Positions 8,917 to 18,418 of a DNA stretch of 64,000 nucleotides are shown piece by piece. Positions within the stretch are counted from its first letter, which is position 1; each line of letters opens with the position of its first letter. This DNA is from Chitinophaga sp. 180180018-3 (lineage in GTDB: Bacteria; Bacteroidota; Bacteroidia; Chitinophagales; Chitinophagaceae): positions 2,046,001 through 2,110,000 of the forward strand of contig NZ_CP140772.1 in the NCBI RefSeq assembly GCF_037893185.1, read 5' to 3'. A program made the translations under genes and the position numbers. The notes under the pieces are model-generated. The model made no database searches and had not been told where the DNA came from. It worked only from the letters and a program-made list of their open reading frames with translations.

Positions 8917-9438
8917 CTAAAAATTATATCCTGCCTTCAGTCCAAAGAAACCTTTTGTTCCATTCTGGAACCAGGCTTCATACTTGCCTTCTACGTCCAG
9001 GCCAAGGAAACGGATGCCAATTCCTGGCGCCACCAGCGCACCAACACCGTTGTTATAGTCGCCGGTAAATTTAGCAGTACCACCTTCTACTTTTACATAA
9101 AGCAGAGAGATCAGCTGATACCGTAACCCCAAACGAATAGGCACCACTTTCGCGTTCGGATAGTCGTAAGTGTTAGTACCAACACCCGTGGCAACAGTTT
9201 TACCCCCGAATTGGAAGTAACTGATAGATCCTACCGCTGTCAAACCAGCTACCAGCTTTACATCGGCGCCTATACCAATACCGTAACCGGTATTATGTGT
9301 TTTGCTGAAATCGCCGGTCGGAAAACCCGCTTCAACAAAAGGGCCTATGCTAAATCTTTTCAGCTGCGCCTGCGACGACTGTGTGCCTACACAAATAAAG
9401 AATAACATAGTAGCAAATGCCAGAAAGATTTTTTTCAT
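8917..9438 (-). CDS. Small outer-membrane beta-barrel protein
   Basis: 173 residues. A clear signal peptide (about 1-25, SSQAQ) is followed by an eight-strand-type barrel: RFSIGPFVEAGFPTGDF, YGIGIGADVKLVAGLTAVGS, VVPIRLGLRYQLI, LYVKVEGGTAKF and the terminal FFGLKAGYNF with a C-terminal Phe. Such barrels are common in Bacteroidota and usually have no assigned role. It faces the epimerase gene tail to tail across repeat copy 2, and the RND operon lies upstream on the same strand. Confidence 0.83.
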   Translation of the reverse strand: MKKIFLAFATMLFFICVGTQSSQAQLKRFSIGPFVEAGFPTGDFSKTHNTGYGIGIGADVKLVAGLTAVGSISYFQFGGKTVATGVGTNTYDYPNAKVVPIRLGLRYQLISLLYVKVEGGTAKFTGDYNNGVGALVAPGIGIRFLGLDVEGKYEAWFQNGTKGFFGLKAGYNF

Positions 9439-9508
9439 AATAACTAATTTTTCAGAGGATTGGTTACAAGCAAAAATTATGCTTAAAAATAAGGAATCCT
9501 TCTGGAAA

Positions 9509-12500
9509 TCAGGAATTGTGTATCATGGCATGTGGTAAAACCAGTCTTTCTCCTTCGGCTGAGGAATGATGCGTACTGCCATTCCCCTTCGTTTCTTCAA
9601 TACGCGGTGGTATCAGTTTGTACACCACCGGAGTGACTATACGGGATAATAAGGTAGAGCTGATCAGCCCTCCAATCAACACAATAGCCAACGGTGCTAT
9701 CAACGGATTAGTAGATATCGCAATCGGGATCAGACCACCTATTGCCGTCAGCGAGGTAAGCACAATCGGGAGGAAACGTACTTCTCCTGCCTGCCGTATT
9801 GCGGCTTCGAGCGGCATGCCCTGCATACGCAGCTGATTGGTAAAGTCTACCAGCAGGATCGTGTTTTTTACCTCAATGCCTGCGAGCGCTATCAACCCTA
9901 TGATGGCCACGAAAGAAAGTGTATTGCCTGTAAGCCACAGTGCAATGGCCGCTCCCACGATTCCCAGGGGGATCACCGACAATACGATCAATGTACTTTT
10001 AAACGTCTTAAACTGCAGGATCAGCACCGCAATGAACATAAATACGGTCACAATGATCACTGTTAAGAATCCACCAAAGGAGTCTTTCCGGCTTTCCAAT
10101 TCTCCACCCATCTCATATGTATATCCGGTGGGAAGCTTCATGGTATTCATCTGCGTGATAACATTATTGATCACCTGATCTGTCAGAAAACCCTTTTTAA
10201 TGAATGCACCTATTGCTACTACCCGGTTTTTTTCCTGATGTTTAATGGTCAGGGGAGATGTTTCCAACTCCAGGTGTGCTACTTGAGAAAGTGGTATCGC
10301 GGTTCCCTGGTTGTTGTTCACGTACAGATCGTGGAACACGTCCAGCGTAGGTTTGCCGTTTTTCTGCCTGGTAAGCAATATGTCATATTTCACATCGTTC
10401 TGATCATTGTATTGCCCCAGGTTTATACCGGCAACGGCTAAACGAACTACCCGGTCGATGTTGACGGTGGGAATACCCAGCTGTTGGGCTTTTTCCCGGT
10501 CAATTTTTACGCGTATGTCCGATTTTAGCGTACTTACCGGATTGTTGATGTAAATGGTGCCGGGAATTTTCTCCAGCATTTGCTCTACTCTCCCGGCAAT
10601 CGAACGGAGTGTATCCAGGTTGTCGCCGAAAATGCGCACTTCCACGGGAGCTGATACCGGAGGGCCCTGTTCGAAATTCTTGACTTCTACTTTCGCCCCG
10701 GGATAGGGTGTCCACTTCCTGCGCAGTGATTCTATCAGCTGCGTCTTTTCAGCGGGACTACTATGCGGCAACAGTTGCACGAATATCTGGGCGTAATCAC
10801 TCCGCTCATTTTCCTGTGTCTCGTTGTAATAGATCCGCGGATTTCCCTTTCCGATATTGCTCGCAAAAGTACCAATCAGCTTCTCCCGCTTCAGCGTCGA
10901 TTCCAGTTGACGTACTATACTGTCGGTATATTGAAGGTTCGATTGTGGCGGCGTGAATACATTGATGAGGAACTGCGGTTTTTCTGATGAGGGAAATAAA
11001 CTGAATCCGATCACTTTGAAGATCCCTACAGAAGCAATGAATATCACCAACGATACCACAATGGTGATCAATGGCCGGTGCAATGCTTTGTCGAGCAACC
11101 TGGCATAACTGCCATGGATCACCTTTTTGAGTAACCGCATGAACAGGTTCCCGTCCGGATGCCCGGTATGTTCCTTCAGCAAACGGCTCGATAAAAAAGG
11201 AATAATCGTCAGGGATACAGCCATAGAGGCCAGCACGCTGAGTATAACGGCCAGGGGCAAACTCCTGATAAAGTCACCACTGCCTTCAGGCATAAATACC
11301 AGCGGCATGAAAGCGATCACCAGCGAAGCCGTACAGCCAATAACTGCCAGCCCTATCTGCGACGTGGCTTTCAGGGTGGCTTCCATGCGGCTATGCCCTT
11401 CAAGCATCCAGCGTTCAATATTTTCTACCACCACAATACTGTCGTCTACCAACAGCCCCAATGCTACTACCAGTCCCACAATGCTAAGCTGGTTCAGGTT
11501 ATAGCCAAACAACTGTAGCAACACGATGCCTATGGAAAGGGAGAGGGGGATGGAGATCATCACTATCAGCGCCGGCCTTTGTCCCAATGGAAGCAGCGTA
11601 AAAGCCACCAGCAGAATGGCGATGATAAAGTCTTTACCTAACCCGCTCAGCCTGCCATTCACGGCTTCGGCCTGATCAAAATACTGTACCTGGTCGATGT
11701 TGGCCGGTAGCGTTTTCCTGAATCGTTCCAACACCGGCTTGTATTGCTGTTGCGTTTTGGTGATATTCTCACCTGATTTCTGCGCAGCAGACACTACAAT
11801 GCAACGGTGACTATTGAGGCGAACAAAATATTTTTCATCTTCAAAACCATAATAAATACTGGCGATGTCTTTCAGGAATATATTTTTCCCGTTGGCGCCC
11901 GATACAATGGTGTTGCCGATTTCACTGATGTTCTGATAATTGCCGCTGGTTTTGATATTGAATGTTTTTTCTCCTGCATCAATACTACCACCAGGTATAT
12001 TCGCCATTTCGCTTTGTATGGCTGCCATCACGGTATTGACCGGCAAATGCAGCTGCGCCAGTTTGTCCAGCTGCAACTCTACGCGTACCTGTTGATCCGG
12101 TAATCCATGTGTCTTCACATTCTTCAGAGAAGAAACTTTTTCCAGTTCATCCTGCAATTTGTCTGCATAGTACCTGAGCTGATCGCGTGACGCATTTTCT
12201 GAGATAAGCGCCACCTGCAACACGTTTACGTCAGAGGGCTCCAGCTTCTTCACTTCTATACTGTAGATGTCCGCCGGAAGATCTTTCCGCTTGTTATTCA
12301 CCTCTCTTACCAGCTCCTGGTATTTCTGTTCTACATTGGAGCTGTATTTGTATTCAACGCGCATAACTGCTACGCCGTCGTTGATAGTAGTACGTATCCG
12401 TTTGATATCATCCAGTGCATAGATCTCCTTTTCCATCGGATCTACTACAAGATCTTCCATATCTTTCGGGCTTGTGCCGGGATATACCACCACCACCGTA

Positions 12501-12634
12501 TACTGAGGAGCCCTCATTTCAGGGTCTTCCGACCGGGGCATATTGAGGATGGTAGTGATGCCCAGCACTATGATCATGATAAAGATCACCAGTGTGAACT
12601 GGTAATTTTTTACGGCATATCTGGCTATTTTCAT
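9509..12634 (-). CDS. RND-family efflux pump, inner-membrane permease
   Basis: This 1041-residue AcrB-type pump exports drugs or other toxic compounds by proton exchange, working with the fusion protein and TolC-like channel encoded just upstream. The N-terminal helix (about 12-30) precedes porter-domain sequence. TM helices 2-6 (about 335-470) carry the proton-relay pair in GLLVDDSIVVVENIE. A second half repeats the layout (about 540 and 860-1010, ending IVTPVVYKLIP). There are no heavy-metal-pump methionine signatures I can see, and the family resembles the hydrophobe/amphiphile branch. It starts 10 bases after the fusion-protein gene. Confidence 0.93.
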   Translation of the reverse strand: MKIARYAVKNYQFTLVIFIMIIVLGITTILNMPRSEDPEMRAPQYTVVVVYPGTSPKDMEDLVVDPMEKEIYALDDIKRIRTTINDGVAVMRVEYKYSSNVEQKYQELVREVNNKRKDLPADIYSIEVKKLEPSDVNVLQVALISENASRDQLRYYADKLQDELEKVSSLKNVKTHGLPDQQVRVELQLDKLAQLHLPVNTVMAAIQSEMANIPGGSIDAGEKTFNIKTSGNYQNISEIGNTIVSGANGKNIFLKDIASIYYGFEDEKYFVRLNSHRCIVVSAAQKSGENITKTQQQYKPVLERFRKTLPANIDQVQYFDQAEAVNGRLSGLGKDFIIAILLVAFTLLPLGQRPALIVMISIPLSLSIGIVLLQLFGYNLNQLSIVGLVVALGLLVDDSIVVVENIERWMLEGHSRMEATLKATSQIGLAVIGCTASLVIAFMPLVFMPEGSGDFIRSLPLAVILSVLASMAVSLTIIPFLSSRLLKEHTGHPDGNLFMRLLKKVIHGSYARLLDKALHRPLITIVVSLVIFIASVGIFKVIGFSLFPSSEKPQFLINVFTPPQSNLQYTDSIVRQLESTLKREKLIGTFASNIGKGNPRIYYNETQENERSDYAQIFVQLLPHSSPAEKTQLIESLRRKWTPYPGAKVEVKNFEQGPPVSAPVEVRIFGDNLDTLRSIAGRVEQMLEKIPGTIYINNPVSTLKSDIRVKIDREKAQQLGIPTVNIDRVVRLAVAGINLGQYNDQNDVKYDILLTRQKNGKPTLDVFHDLYVNNNQGTAIPLSQVAHLELETSPLTIKHQEKNRVVAIGAFIKKGFLTDQVINNVITQMNTMKLPTGYTYEMGGELESRKDSFGGFLTVIIVTVFMFIAVLILQFKTFKSTLIVLSVIPLGIVGAAIALWLTGNTLSFVAIIGLIALAGIEVKNTILLVDFTNQLRMQGMPLEAAIRQAGEVRFLPIVLTSLTAIGGLIPIAISTNPLIAPLAIVLIGGLISSTLLSRIVTPVVYKLIPPRIEETKGNGSTHHSSAEGERLVLPHAMIHNS

Positions 12635-12644
12635 GGTAATGATG

Positions 12645-13688
12645 TTATTGGATGATACGGATGGGTGACTGATCCTTCAGATAAGCGCTGCCGGAAATAA
12701 TAAGAGCCCTTGCCTGTTCCATGCCTGCGCTGATGAGTACATTGTTCTTTTCCATGCCTGCGATGGTGACCGGTATTCTTTGAGCCGTTTTATTGTCGTT
12801 GGTCACAAATACAAATCCCGTGGTGCCGTTACCGTCCAGCAGCGCGGCATAAGGAATACTCCAGGCGGTACCGGTGGCAGCGGTGCTGGCGTCGATATGA
12901 CATCTCCCAAACATCCCTGCTGCAATAGCGGTTGTTTTATTACCGGTCACCTGCACGTCTACGAGGAAGGTACCACTCTGGGGATCTATTCCTTCTGATT
13001 TGCGTGTAACCGTTCCCGGTATACTTTCTCCGGATGCGCCGCTTACTTCAATGCTGGCTTTGTCGCCTGTTTTTATCTGCGCCCACTCTTTATCGCTGAC
13101 GCCTACACGAAGTTTCCAATGGGCGCTGCTGGCGCCGTTCGTTTGCAATACAGGCGTGCCGGCATTTACCATCTGGCCGGCGCTTACCAGTTTGTGCAGC
13201 ACATAACCATCCTGTGTAGCATGAATAGAAGAGTAGCTGCGGTTGAAACGGGAGGTGCTGAGCTGCTGGTTAGCCTGATCCATGGCTGTTTTGGCATTGT
13301 CGAGCTGCTCACGGGTGGCAACGCTGTCGTTGTACAGACGCTGCACACGCTGGTAATCGCGTTGCGCTTTTTCGAACGACAACTGATCCCGTTGCACCTG
13401 TGCATCTATTTCCGTAAGGTTAAGGGTAGCCAGCAACTGTCCTTTGCGTACCGGATCTCCTTCTTTCACCAGTATATTGTTGATGATACCATTGGTTTTA
13501 AAAGAGAGATATACTTCATCGTCGGTAGTGAACTGCCCCGAAGCATTGATGGTAACTGCTGTGCCCTGTTTTTCCAGTGGCAATATTTTTACTGGTATGG
13601 TATCTGAAACTGTGGCGGTAGCCGCAGGCTTGCTGCCACAGGAAAACAAAAGCAGGGAAAGAGGTAGCAGGAGCAATGTATTTTTCAT
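12645..13688 (-). CDS. RND efflux membrane-fusion (periplasmic adaptor) lipoprotein
   Basis: 347 residues. The lipobox LLLFSC places the lipid-bearing Cys at residue 17. The order is typical of HlyD/AcrA adaptors: a first half-lipoyl segment (NNILVKEGDPVRKGQLLATL), an alpha-helical hairpin (about 95-150), a second half-lipoyl segment (DGYVLHKLVSAGQMVNAGTPV), then beta-barrel and membrane-proximal domains. It bridges the pump and the TolC-type channel. Spacing is 11 bases from tolC and 10 from the pump gene, so all three are one transcription unit. Confidence 0.93.
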   Translation of the reverse strand: MKNTLLLLPLSLLLFSCGSKPAATATVSDTIPVKILPLEKQGTAVTINASGQFTTDDEVYLSFKTNGIINNILVKEGDPVRKGQLLATLNLTEIDAQVQRDQLSFEKAQRDYQRVQRLYNDSVATREQLDNAKTAMDQANQQLSTSRFNRSYSSIHATQDGYVLHKLVSAGQMVNAGTPVLQTNGASSAHWKLRVGVSDKEWAQIKTGDKASIEVSGASGESIPGTVTRKSEGIDPQSGTFLVDVQVTGNKTTAIAAGMFGRCHIDASTAATGTAWSIPYAALLDGNGTTGFVFVTNDNKTAQRIPVTIAGMEKNNVLISAGMEQARALIISGSAYLKDQSPIRIIQ

Positions 13689-13699
13689 AAAAGGTAAGT

Positions 13700-15064
13700 T
13701 TATTGATTGTTGTTATTGATATTGTAAGATGCCTCCGCACGTTCCACCGATGCATACGCTGTTTGCACAGATGCCTGTGCCATCGTGGTCTGTAGCCGGG
13801 CCTGTGTCAGCTGGTTCTGTGCATCCAGCAATTCTATATACAGCAGCTGCCCTTCTTTATACACTTTCATCTGATCGCGATAATATCGCTCTGCAAATGA
13901 TAACTGACTTTGTGCTGTCTTAAAATTCTTCAATGCTGTCTGATAGTCATTCAATGCCTGGTACAGCTGTAGTTGCAGGGCATCGGTAGTTTGAGAAGCG
14001 GCGTTCGTAATACTCGCTACGTCGTTGGCAGCCTGCCTGATCCGGTATTTATACCGGTGGGAGCCGAACAGGTTCCATTCGAGATTCAGTCCAAACAGGT
14101 AGTAACGTGTCTTATTATCAAAATTTGCGAGGGTGCCCTGCGAGCCAAGATCCAAAAAAGTGTTGAGCTTGGGTATCAAATAGGAGCGCTGCAGTTGCTC
14201 GTTCAACCGCAATGCTGTGGTAGCACTCTTATATTGCACAAGCTCCTCTCTTTCATTGATGTCTTTTCCTGGTAGTAATTCAGGTACGCTCAGCAGGGTG
14301 CTGTCCAGCGTAATGTCTTCATCCAGCCCACGGTTCAGCAAAAAATTAAAATAGGCTTTGGCATTTTTCCGGGTATTGATAGCCTGTGCAATATCCCCAT
14401 CTGTTTTTTCCTTCTCCGTTTGCGAACGGTAAAGCGCAGTGTTATTCCTGATCCCATTCCGCACCATGCTCTCATTAATGCGTATATTCTCATTGATCAG
14501 CGCCAGCGCAGTGTTGTAGATGGCTACGGCCTGTGACGACTGATAATACCGGTAATACGCGGTTTTAATATCCCGCACCAACTCCCGTTTGTATACATTC
14601 AGCGCTGCCTGCTGCTGGGTGATCTGCTCTCTTTTTATCTTCTGGTTATAATAAATCTCCGCGTTAATCAATGGCAGACTCGCCCTGAACTTTGCATCAT
14701 AAAAATTATCAGGATTCAGCTGCTCCGAAACATTGCTGAGCGATTTGAAATTGTGACTGTTCGTAAGCTGATTCAATGTGCCATACACCGGGTTCATGAT
14801 ATCCCCGATAGGAATATCGATGGTGCGGCCGCCGGAAGCTTTGGTGTAACTGCCCAGGAAAGCCACATTGGGCCCGAAAAGACTGCTGGCCTCCTGTAAT
14901 GCGGTCATCGCCTTGTTCAGCTGAAAATGCTGCTCTTTCAGCCCTTTATTGCTTTGAAATGCGGTTTGTATGTATTGATCCAGCACCGTATGCTGGGCAA
15001 AGGAGCGGAAAGCGCTGGTGAGCAGGCATATTAACAATGCTCCTTTTGTGATTGATGTGTACAT
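13700..15064 (-). CDS. TolC-family outer-membrane efflux channel
   Basis: 454 residues with a signal peptide (about 1-23, SFAQ) and the repeated long alpha-helical hairpins of TolC proteins (for example the 160-220 and 370-450 regions, rich in A, Q, N and Y). The segment FAERYYRDQMKVYKEGQLLY followed by ELLDAQNQLTQAR is characteristic. It is the first gene of the tolC-adaptor-pump operon. Its upstream region carries the operator-like blocks described separately, so the TetR regulator encoded next door is the likely repressor. Confidence 0.92.
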   Translation of the reverse strand: MYTSITKGALLICLLTSAFRSFAQHTVLDQYIQTAFQSNKGLKEQHFQLNKAMTALQEASSLFGPNVAFLGSYTKASGGRTIDIPIGDIMNPVYGTLNQLTNSHNFKSLSNVSEQLNPDNFYDAKFRASLPLINAEIYYNQKIKREQITQQQAALNVYKRELVRDIKTAYYRYYQSSQAVAIYNTALALINENIRINESMVRNGIRNNTALYRSQTEKEKTDGDIAQAINTRKNAKAYFNFLLNRGLDEDITLDSTLLSVPELLPGKDINEREELVQYKSATTALRLNEQLQRSYLIPKLNTFLDLGSQGTLANFDNKTRYYLFGLNLEWNLFGSHRYKYRIRQAANDVASITNAASQTTDALQLQLYQALNDYQTALKNFKTAQSQLSFAERYYRDQMKVYKEGQLLYIELLDAQNQLTQARLQTTMAQASVQTAYASVERAEASYNINNNNQ

Positions 15065-15148
15065 AGTGAACGGTGTTTATTAAGATCGAAAAAAATAAAG
15101 CCAGTGCGGCTTTCGTTATCGATGTTGATATACTTAACAGTGTTTATT
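15065..15148 (-). promoter_or_regulatory. Operator-like sites upstream of the tolC operon
   Basis: The block ATATACTTAACAGTGTTTATT (15128-15148, plus strand) matches 20 of 21 bases of a block in the tetR promoter. Extending it, ACAGTGTTTATTACTGT is a dyad with 5-bp arms. A weaker copy, AGTGAACGGTGTTTATT (15065-15081), abuts the tolC start codon. These are the natural candidates for binding by the neighbouring TetR protein. No good -7 box is visible for tolC itself. Confidence 0.6.
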
Positions 15149-15161
15149 ACTGTGCTTTAAA

Positions 15162-15179
15162 AAAAGCCCGGAGGCTTTT
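15162..15179 (-). terminator. Intrinsic terminator after tetR
   Basis: AAAAGCC / GGCTTTT stem with a 4-base loop. On the minus strand it is followed by a run of T residues. It separates tetR from the downstream tolC operon. Confidence 0.8.
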
Positions 15180-15190
15180 ATGATGACGGA

Positions 15191-15805
15191 TTACGCTTTT
15201 ATCATCTCAAGATATTCTTTGGCCGCCTGCCGGATCGCGCCCGGGATTTCTTCGTCTGTTATCCCGGATACCTTGGTACATCGGCCCCGCAGGTAAAGAC
15301 TCATAAATCCATGTGCAAACGACCAGAGCGAAAGCGCTCCAATAGTGGCATCTGTAAATTTTATCACCTTCTTCTCTATACATTCCTTCACCAGGTTATA
15401 CAACGCATCATAAGAACGGTCTCCATTCTTCCACTTATCACCTTTTTCAGCATTCATGGGCGCCTTGATAATAAACATCAGGTCGTACAATTCAGGATGA
15501 TCCATGGCGAACTGCAAATAGCCATAGGCCAGCTGCTCCAGCCGTTTGAAAGGATCAGGGTCGTTAACCTTGTCCGTAAACTCCTGCGCAAGCGTATCAA
15601 ATGCTTCCGACTGCACATCATACAACAACTCGTCCTTGTCTTTATAGTATAGGTAGATGGTAGCCGGACTGTACTCTATCCTGTCTGCGATATTACGGAT
15701 GGATACCTTGTCATAACCATCTTCCACAAACATTTTAATAGCTGCGTCTACAATACGCCGGCGCATCTCCGCCTTTTCACGCTCTTTTCTTTCTATTATG
15801 CCCAC
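15191..15805 (-). CDS. TetR-family transcriptional regulator, probable RND operon repressor
   Basis: 204 residues from a GTG start at 15805. The open frame continues upstream to an ATG at 15874, but an exact promoter (boxes at 15851-15853 and 15824-15831) lies inside that extension, so the GTG is the likely start. The N-terminal helix-turn-helix is plain: RRRIVDAAIKMFVEDGYDKV, then SIRNIADRIEYSPATIYLYY with a following KDKDELL. The ligand domain (about 60-204) resembles AcrR-type regulators with a TetR_C tail. It is separated from the efflux operon by a terminator and shares a 21-bp operator-like block with it, which points to autoregulation and control of the pump. Confidence 0.88.
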   Translation of the reverse strand: MGIIERKEREKAEMRRRIVDAAIKMFVEDGYDKVSIRNIADRIEYSPATIYLYYKDKDELLYDVQSEAFDTLAQEFTDKVNDPDPFKRLEQLAYGYLQFAMDHPELYDLMFIIKAPMNAEKGDKWKNGDRSYDALYNLVKECIEKKVIKFTDATIGALSLWSFAHGFMSLYLRGRCTKVSGITDEEIPGAIRQAAKEYLEMIKA

Positions 15806-15823
15806 GTTAAATTGTTTACAGTG

Positions 15824-15853
15824 CAAATATACTGAACAGTGTTTATTATCCAA
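15824..15853 (-). promoter_or_regulatory. tetR promoter with overlapping operator-like block
   Basis: On the minus strand TTG (15853-15851), a 19-base spacer and TATATTTG (15831-15824) match the Bacteroidota consensus exactly. The spacer and -7 box contain the 21-base block at 15827-15847 shared with the tolC upstream region, so a bound regulator would block RNA polymerase. Confidence 0.8.
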
Positions 15854-15883
15854 ATTTATTTTTGAAGATACCACCGCAATGAG

Positions 15884-18118
15884 TTATTCTACAAAAATCT
15901 CATCGCAGCATAATGCCGGCTGCTTGCCAGCTACCTGCCTCCAGTCGGGCAAAGCACCAGGGCATTTCGCCGTCACACGGATATACCGTGCTGTGCCGGA
16001 AACTGAGAAGGAATAACTCCCGATGTGTACGCTATAATCTTCTTCCGGCTTCGGTATTTCCTTTGCTCCAACCCGGGTGAAATGTTGCCCGTCGGCCGAC
16101 ACCTCCACTACAACTTGCGCTGGTTGAAAGATATAATGCCGCGCATCCTGCAGGAAATCCATGCTCACCTGACGTATAGCCCTGGCCGTGCCCAGGTCTA
16201 TCGTGGCAATCATATCTTTGCCATAAGTGAAAAGCCAGTTATAACTGAAGTCATTACCGCCACGCAGGCCGTCCGTAAGGGTATGCTCTTTCTTAGGTGT
16301 AAACTCCGGCGTAAAAGGATGAGCCAGGGTAACCGGCGCTCCTAAAGCCAGGCTGCGCACCCATTTCCTGCCAAACCATTCTTTCCATTCTGTTTCATAG
16401 GCATCAGGAGTAAGTCCTCCTTCAGCCAATTCCCTGACACCGGCTGCTTTACAGGCTATGGTGAATTGCCTTACCCGCTCCGGCCACGAAGGGTTAACAC
16501 TGCCGTTGGCCAGCAGATACCCGTTTTTTTCGGTTCCAAAGAAACGGGACTGCTGCAGCATTACATACTCCAGTTGTAACTGCACGTTATTAATACGCTG
16601 TAGCAGCGTGGCATTATTGCCTGCTGCTACCCTGGCTTTATCCAGCTGAGATGTATACTGCTGCAACAAGGCCGGCGAAAGGTAGCTCAGCGAGCTGTAT
16701 ACAGGGTTACCATATATATCCAGGTTACTATGGGTATGCTGAACTGCAGCGCTCAATGCATCCATATATTGTGCGATGAAGGGCGCCGCCGCGCCATAAT
16801 ACCCTTTCAGAAAATCGTCGTTGATCTTTTTGATATCGGCATTCGGTTGCCATAACAGGTAAGCCTGTACGTAACTGTTCCAGGCTGCCATGTCGCTCTG
16901 CGTTTCGCCGCTTCCCTGCGAGAATACCCCCTTCACATGGTGACTGGCAAAGTATTGCATGTTAGGCTGCAAATGATGGTAATCCGGAAACGGGCAAAGG
17001 TAATTGGTGAATTGTGTGGTGTAATCCCAGATAAAAAGGTTGCTGGTGGTGGCTTCCCAGTCTGCCAGGTTTTTGCGGAACGCTGCTGCTGAATTTTCCT
17101 GTGCCAGCGGCGCTTGCCGGAACGCGTCTATGGTGCTCAGCATGATATACACATTGGGTGCGGGCTTTGTTTTTAATGGAGCTTTGGCCGTATATCCATA
17201 AGCAAGCGTGGTGAAATGTTGTTCCGGGAATTCATGTGCCACCCGGTTAACGAAGCGTATCAGGGAACCCTGCGGCCCGCCTTCTTCTGCGTCTGCTTTG
17301 GCACATTGCTCGCAGGTGCAGGCACCAGGACCATCTTCGGCGGAGATAGACCAATACATGGCATCCGGGTTTGCGGCAATGGCTTTCTTCAGCCAGGCTA
17401 CCGTTAAGGCATATACGTTTTCATTGCTCAGGCACAGCTGCATAGGCTGCCGCCTGCCATTTACGAGCGAATAATATTCAGGATGTTCCCTGAAGTAGGT
17501 TTTTGGCGGCACCAGCTTGAAAAACGAATGCCCCCAGAGCCCCCACAGGTCTTCAAACCTGTGCAGGCCATGCCACCACAAATATTCCTGATCCATAGCT
17601 GCAGGGTAGTAGGTTTCCCTATATGAGAACATGGGTTCAGACAAATCTTCGATGGCATCTTTCAGACGTATATCCTTCGACGTTGGAACCTGCGCCGGCC
17701 CCTGATCATACTTACGGCAACCCATATACGCTTCCAGGATATGATATACGCCGTATACCACGCCCTGCCCGCTGCCTCCACGTATATAGAGCAGCTTATT
17801 GCTGGTACCGGTGTAATATCCTTCATTTTTAATGGTAGCCGGCCCCGCGCTGTGCGCCGTATTACCGATAAATACGGCCGGTGCATCCTGCTTATACTCG
17901 TTTTCTTTGATCAACGCCAGCTTCGCCCCGGATATGCGTTGTATATAGTCCTGGAAAATGCCGGCGGCTTTGCTTTCTGCTTTGGTAGCCTGCTCAGGTA
18001 TCACTATCACATAGTTGCTCTTGCCCTGTTGTACCAGCATCAGCTCTTTGCCATTCTGCTGACAGGCGCCATACAACAAGGTGGTCATTAACAAAAAGCT
18101 ATTCATAAAATTCCGCAT
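15884..18118 (-). CDS. DUF4838 lipoprotein with a C-terminal galactose-binding-like domain
   Basis: 744 residues. The lipobox LLYGAC puts the lipidated Cys at 19. The early part (about 30-130) resembles the small domain found before TIM barrels in alpha-glucuronidases and related glycosidases (ESKAAGIFQDYIQRISG). The middle (about 160-450) is DUF4838, a TIM-barrel glycosidase-like domain with YWSISAEDGPGACTCEQCAK. The last ~140 residues (LTDGLRGGNDFSYNW, ATIDLGTARAIRQVSMDFLQ, RYIRVTAKCPG) are an F5/8 type C-like carbohydrate-binding domain. A role in glycan breakdown is likely, but no enzymatic activity is established from sequence. It is single on its strand. Confidence 0.85.
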   Translation of the reverse strand: MRNFMNSFLLMTTLLYGACQQNGKELMLVQQGKSNYVIVIPEQATKAESKAAGIFQDYIQRISGAKLALIKENEYKQDAPAVFIGNTAHSAGPATIKNEGYYTGTSNKLLYIRGGSGQGVVYGVYHILEAYMGCRKYDQGPAQVPTSKDIRLKDAIEDLSEPMFSYRETYYPAAMDQEYLWWHGLHRFEDLWGLWGHSFFKLVPPKTYFREHPEYYSLVNGRRQPMQLCLSNENVYALTVAWLKKAIAANPDAMYWSISAEDGPGACTCEQCAKADAEEGGPQGSLIRFVNRVAHEFPEQHFTTLAYGYTAKAPLKTKPAPNVYIMLSTIDAFRQAPLAQENSAAAFRKNLADWEATTSNLFIWDYTTQFTNYLCPFPDYHHLQPNMQYFASHHVKGVFSQGSGETQSDMAAWNSYVQAYLLWQPNADIKKINDDFLKGYYGAAAPFIAQYMDALSAAVQHTHSNLDIYGNPVYSSLSYLSPALLQQYTSQLDKARVAAGNNATLLQRINNVQLQLEYVMLQQSRFFGTEKNGYLLANGSVNPSWPERVRQFTIACKAAGVRELAEGGLTPDAYETEWKEWFGRKWVRSLALGAPVTLAHPFTPEFTPKKEHTLTDGLRGGNDFSYNWLFTYGKDMIATIDLGTARAIRQVSMDFLQDARHYIFQPAQVVVEVSADGQHFTRVGAKEIPKPEEDYSVHIGSYSFSVSGTARYIRVTAKCPGALPDWRQVAGKQPALCCDEIFVE

Positions 18119-18418
18119 TATTAGTATGTTAAAATCTCCGCCTTACCTTCAGGGGATATCAGCGGCCCTGCTTTCCTTCAAATTCTTTACCAAAGGTGCT
18201 AAAAAGAAAACAGCAGCGTTCCTGCGGGGAGATGCCAGCTGGCAGAAAACGCCCACCATAGTAGAGAAGAATAGTTTTGGATGGCCCCTTCAAAAATTAA
18301 GGAAAAGTTTTTAATCAGGGATAAGTTTTATATTACATCGTGACAAATTTTGCTGCCCTCGCAAAGATAGAATTCCGAATGCATTTAGCTATTTTTATCC
18401 CTTTAAGGAACTGATTAT
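18119..18418. other. Intergenic stretch between divergent genes
   Basis: 300 bases between the DUF4838 gene and the hybrid kinase. On the minus strand 18362-18369 reads TATCTTTG, an exact -7 box without a TTG at the right distance. It could serve the DUF4838 gene with a leader of about 240 nt. I see nothing else definite. Confidence 0.4.
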
